This document shows, piece by piece, positions 60,986 through 64,000 of a DNA stretch of 64,000 bases. The position numbers and the translations under genes were made by a program. The stretch covers positions 136,001-200,000 of the forward strand of contig NZ_LR027880.1 in NCBI RefSeq assembly GCF_900537995.1, given 5' to 3'. The DNA is from Roseburia intestinalis L1-82. Its GTDB lineage: Bacteria > Bacillota > Clostridia > Lachnospirales > Lachnospiraceae. Below the pieces are notes generated by a model that was not told where the DNA came from, ran no database searches, and saw only the letters and a list, made by a program, of their open reading frames with translations. The first letter of the stretch is position 1. Every line of letters begins with the position of its first letter.

Positions 60986-62494
60986 ATGATTGAGATTATC
61001 CGGGAAGAAAATTGGGATGATACGAAAGAAAAAAAGCTGCCAAAAGATATCAGACAGATTGGGAGACCGGATGTTGGGGAGAGAATATACATAGAGGATG
61101 AAGTATACAGGTATCTGCATCCATATGAGAGCAGCTGTGAAAAACTTGTATATGTTTTGCTTGGAAGATTCGAAAATTACAGTGGAAGACAGTGCACATT
61201 TGTGGAGGCAGCAATACAGCTGGAACATTTGGAATTTGATGCAGAGATTCCAAGATGGAGCGACCATGAATGGGCGTATATATATAAACGGTTAAAAGAT
61301 GAGTATGACAGCATGGTCATTGTTGGATGGGCATTAGATCACAGAGGATGTCTGCCGAATATGACAAAACAGATCGAACAGTTTCATCAGACGCATTTTG
61401 GCGGCGTTCATCAGACATTGTTCTTAATGGATACCCTGGAAAAGGAGGAAACATTTTTCAGCATCCGGAACGGACATCTGTACCGGAGAGAAGGATTTTA
61501 CATATATTATGACAGGCACGCCGCGGTAAAATTAAAAAAGATGGAACACAGGGAAGAAAAAACAGAAGAAGTAAATTTGCCGGAGACAGACGAGGTTACA
61601 TTCATGCAGCCGGACGAGCCTGTTTACGACATAAAAGAAAAGGAAGATACGAATGATATCGATATCCTGGAAGAAGAACTCTATATGGAAGAGAGTATGC
61701 AGCCGGACGAGCCCGGACTGCAGCCACATCTGGAACGAAAAAGACAGGGGCGTTATCGGAAACAACTGGAAGAAGCGGAAAAAACGGAAGAGGCAAAGAT
61801 CCCTGCATATTCCTCCCTCGTATTGGCTGTGGTGGTACTGACTCTTGGTTTTACCGCTTATCAGAACCATAAGAAGATGAATGAGATGGAAAATACTCTG
61901 GCACAGATGAATCAGGTACATATCGTGACAGAAATGCCGGAAACAGAAAAAACGGCAGATTCTGGGATCGTGGTGGAAAATATTGCAGGAAGTATAGAAA
62001 AACAGACGGAGACAAAACAGGCGGATGAACACAGTACGCAGACAGAGGCGGAACAGCTTCAAACAAATGGAACGCAGGCGGCGGAGGCATCCGCACCGGA
62101 TGAAACGGCAGGGATACAGGCAGGAACGGAATTGTCAGGAATGACAGATACAGAAGAAACTGCAGAAACGTCTGGAACAGCAGATGCCCAGAAAACGATG
62201 GAGTCCCAGGAAACAGAGAGTATGCAGAATCGGGAGGGAGAACAGAAGGCGGAAGCGGACACAGATGAAACAAACAGCAATAAGGAAAACGTAAAAGAGA
62301 CGGCGGCACAGCCGGATGAGGCACAGACATATTTAAAACAGGGGTACTATGTGGTGCGGCAGGGGGATAATCTGGCTGCGATCTGCCGGAAAATATATCA
62401 GACAACAGCCATGATGGACAAAGTATGCGAGGCAAACGGGATTGATGATCCGGATGCAATCTATGCAGGCCAGTATCTGACGCTTCCGAATTAA
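60986..62494 (+). CDS. LysM-domain membrane protein with N-terminal MPN-like domain (502 aa)
   Basis: C-terminal LysM domain (GYYVVRQGDNLAAICRKIY, residues ~450-501) should bind peptidoglycan. One helix (about 278-295) separates it from a cytoplasmic N-terminal domain whose layout (LLGRFENY..., MVIVGWALDHRGCLPNMTKQIEQFHQTHF, LFLMDT) resembles JAB/MPN proteins (VGWYHSHPG...S..D), but the metal-binding His pair is degenerate. A Glu/Thr-rich, probably disordered 150-residue stretch lies before LysM. Contains two MQPDEP copies. No function can be assigned; a wall-anchored sensor is possible. Confidence 0.75.
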   Translation: MIEIIREENWDDTKEKKLPKDIRQIGRPDVGERIYIEDEVYRYLHPYESSCEKLVYVLLGRFENYSGRQCTFVEAAIQLEHLEFDAEIPRWSDHEWAYIYKRLKDEYDSMVIVGWALDHRGCLPNMTKQIEQFHQTHFGGVHQTLFLMDTLEKEETFFSIRNGHLYRREGFYIYYDRHAAVKLKKMEHREEKTEEVNLPETDEVTFMQPDEPVYDIKEKEDTNDIDILEEELYMEESMQPDEPGLQPHLERKRQGRYRKQLEEAEKTEEAKIPAYSSLVLAVVVLTLGFTAYQNHKKMNEMENTLAQMNQVHIVTEMPETEKTADSGIVVENIAGSIEKQTETKQADEHSTQTEAEQLQTNGTQAAEASAPDETAGIQAGTELSGMTDTEETAETSGTADAQKTMESQETESMQNREGEQKAEADTDETNSNKENVKETAAQPDEAQTYLKQGYYVVRQGDNLAAICRKIYQTTAMMDKVCEANGIDDPDAIYAGQYLTLPN

Positions 62495-62560
62495 CAAAGC
62501 AGCCGCTTCTAAAAATAAGATGAAACATCCAGGGAATAATGCTATAATATCGAAAGATCA

Positions 62561-62636
62561 GTGTGAAAAAAAGATTTTTCACACACAGGATTTGTGTTTA
62601 CGCACAAACTTGAGATGCCCGAAATGGGCAAGAACG
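62561..62636 (+). repeat. Leader element, modules A and B
   Basis: Palindrome GTGTGAAAAA / TTTTTCACAC (62561-62584), then module B with GATTTGTG / CGCACAAA and CTTGAGATGCCCG / GGGC, closely matching 42847. A TATAAT at 62543 just upstream means the element would open the transcript. Confidence 0.75.
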
Positions 62637-62662
62637 AGGTTTAAGATGAAAGAGAGATTGGT

Positions 62663-63859
62663 ATGGCGGAAAAAAACAAGAGAGGATTTCATACGGTAGA
62701 AGAACCGGATATGGAAGAGTATGAACGCAAGCTGCGTGAACATCGGGTAAAAGTAGTCAGAAGAACCGTTATTCTGATCGTTACCGTATTGGCAGTTTCT
62801 GCGGGACTCTGGGTGTTTATGGCACTGCGCCATTATGAGAATTTTGACGTGGGATCGTCTGTTGACAGGGCTGATACGGAGGCTACAAAGTTTGCAGATT
62901 TTGGGGGGAATATTTTAAAATACAGCAACGACGGTGCTTTTTATACGGATACGGCAAACGAACTGATCTGGAATCAGACCTATGAGATGACCGATCCGCA
63001 GATTGATATTTGCGAAGATTACCTGACAATCTATGATAAAAAGGGAACTATGATCTATATCATGACAAAGGAGGGAATCTTAGGCGGAATAGAAACGACA
63101 ATGCCGATCCAGCAGGTGCGTGTGGCATCGCAGGGAACGGTGGCGGTTCTGATGAAAAAAGATGCTTCCGGTTATCTTGCAATGTATGATAAAACAGGTG
63201 CAAAATTAACGGAAGGAGAGATTCACGGTGCAAAAAAAGGGTATCCGGTCGCGATTGCATTGTCATCGGATGCTGTAAGACTTGCAGTTGCCATGTTGGA
63301 CATCAATGATGGAAGCATAAAAAGTACGATTGCTTTTTACAATTTTGGAACAGCAGGAGAAAGTGAAATTGATCATGTAGTCGGAGCGCAGACGTTTCCA
63401 GATACCGTGATCCCGGAAATTGTTTACCTGGCGGATGACAGGCTTGCGGCATTCTCGGATACCGGAGTGATCCTGTTTGAGGGATCTCAGAAACCAAAAC
63501 AATCCGGAACGATCCCTTTTGAAAAAGAAGTGAAGAGTATTTTCTATAATGATAATTATATTGGCTGCGTGATAAGCAATGAGGATGAGGCAGTGACACA
63601 TCACATAAGTGTCTATGATCTGGATGGAAAAAGCGTTCTGGAAAAAGATTTTACAATGGAGTATACAGGTGTGGAATTTCTTGCGAACAATGAGATTTGT
63701 ATTACAAATGAAAACGCATGTGATATATACACCATACATGGGATATATAAATTCCATCATGAGTTTGAACAGACATTGTATAAGATCATTTCCGAGAGTG
63801 GCGCGCTGAATTATACATTGATACTGGAAGATACAACAGAAAAAATAAGACTGAAATAA
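62663..63859 (+). CDS. DUF5711-like membrane-anchored protein (398 aa)
   Basis: A short cytoplasmic start, one helix (about residues 34-55), then a ~340-residue outside domain of repeated beta strands that looks like a propeller (YDKKGTMIYIMTKEGILGG, MYDKTGAKLTEGEIHG, YDLDGKSVLEKDF recurring every ~45 residues). Matches the family I know as DUF5711; no function known. Start after GAGAGATT. Operon with the following CvpA-like gene. Confidence 0.78.
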   Translation: MAEKNKRGFHTVEEPDMEEYERKLREHRVKVVRRTVILIVTVLAVSAGLWVFMALRHYENFDVGSSVDRADTEATKFADFGGNILKYSNDGAFYTDTANELIWNQTYEMTDPQIDICEDYLTIYDKKGTMIYIMTKEGILGGIETTMPIQQVRVASQGTVAVLMKKDASGYLAMYDKTGAKLTEGEIHGAKKGYPVAIALSSDAVRLAVAMLDINDGSIKSTIAFYNFGTAGESEIDHVVGAQTFPDTVIPEIVYLADDRLAAFSDTGVILFEGSQKPKQSGTIPFEKEVKSIFYNDNYIGCVISNEDEAVTHHISVYDLDGKSVLEKDFTMEYTGVEFLANNEICITNENACDIYTIHGIYKFHHEFEQTLYKIISESGALNYTLILEDTTEKIRLK

Positions 63860-63870
63860 GGAGCATACAT

Positions 63871-64000
63871 ATGAACTGGGTTTTGCTGCTGGTATTGCTG
63901 ATACTGGGATACAATATTATAAGAGGATATAGAAAAGGATTTTTGCGAATTGTGTATTCCCTGGTATCGTGGGTCATAGTACTTACATTTGTTACCGTTG
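63871..64000 (+). CDS. CvpA-family membrane protein, N-terminal part (cut by window edge)
   Basis: AAGGAG followed by ATG 63871; MNWVLLLVLLILGYNIIRGY then RKGFLRIVYSLVSW matches the first two helices of CvpA/colicin V production-type proteins. 43 residues visible. Confidence 0.7.
   Translation, partial: MNWVLLLVLLILGYNIIRGYRKGFLRIVYSLVSWVIVLTFVTV

Overview
The window reads as chromosomal DNA of a motile, spore-forming, anaerobic Firmicute of the Lachnospiraceae, most like Roseburia. The basis is an adjacent spoIID/spoIIQ pair with a forespore-type promoter, a flagellin-csrA-fliB block, reverse rubrerythrin beside a PerR-like regulator, a large Bacillus-type SRP RNA, families typical of this group (DUF3793, DUF5711, DUF6062 and probable DUF6128, recognised by eye), and moderate GC. 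No taxonomic search was possible.

Layout. 1-9.2 kb: end of a chemoreceptor, rsmA, a Q/Y/G-repeat membrane protein, spoIID, spoIIQ, a TPR-GGDEF protein and a DEAD-box helicase. 9.2-20.3 kb: MATE pump, OmpR-type two-component system, SseB-like protein, rubrerythrin and perR sharing one operator type, a membrane GGDEF protein, a GNAT and tadA. 20.3-22.2 kb: an intact-ended insertion sequence (1552 bp, 9-bp target duplication) between tadA and the SRP RNA gene. 22.2-28.3 kb: pta, a MATE pump, three consecutive DnaA boxes, a cytidylate-kinase-like protein and an NhaD-type antiporter. 28.5-31.6 kb: tRNA-Pro with a small island (frameshifted integrase, Uma2-type nuclease, RhuM flanked by 53-bp direct repeats). 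31.8-34.8 kb: pfkA, dnaX with an A9 tract, ebfC. 34.9-39.9 kb: DUF6062 gene, then the flagellar block. 40-49.6 kb: small housekeeping and signalling genes. 49.6-52.7 kb: nuclease-like pair, a 315-bp MITE-like palindrome and a metal-regulated DUF3793-flavodoxin locus. 52.8-58 kb: phd-doc, MATE, csoR-copA. 58-64 kb: recR, split transketolase, a LysM protein, a DUF5711 protein and the start of a CvpA-like gene.

The most interesting finding is at 35.8-37.0 kb. A small tyrosine recombinase gene lies between two inverted copies of a recombination-like site. Just inside the left copy is a good sigma-28 (flagellar) promoter, now pointing away from csrA and flagellin. Inversion would aim it at csrA-fliC. 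In the present orientation it runs into the left site, which is itself a perfect terminator-like hairpin. I read this as a candidate self-contained on/off switch for flagellin, currently off. The flagellin leader also carries CsrA-type GGA motifs, one in a hairpin and one in the ribosome binding site.

A second theme is a dispersed modular leader element: a perfect short palindrome, sometimes followed by a second hairpin module, ending in a GAAATGGAG-type ribosome binding site directly before start codons of unrelated genes. Third, tadA, SRP RNA, dnaX, ebfC and recR, contiguous in many Firmicutes, keep order and strand here but are spread over 39 kb by inserted blocks.
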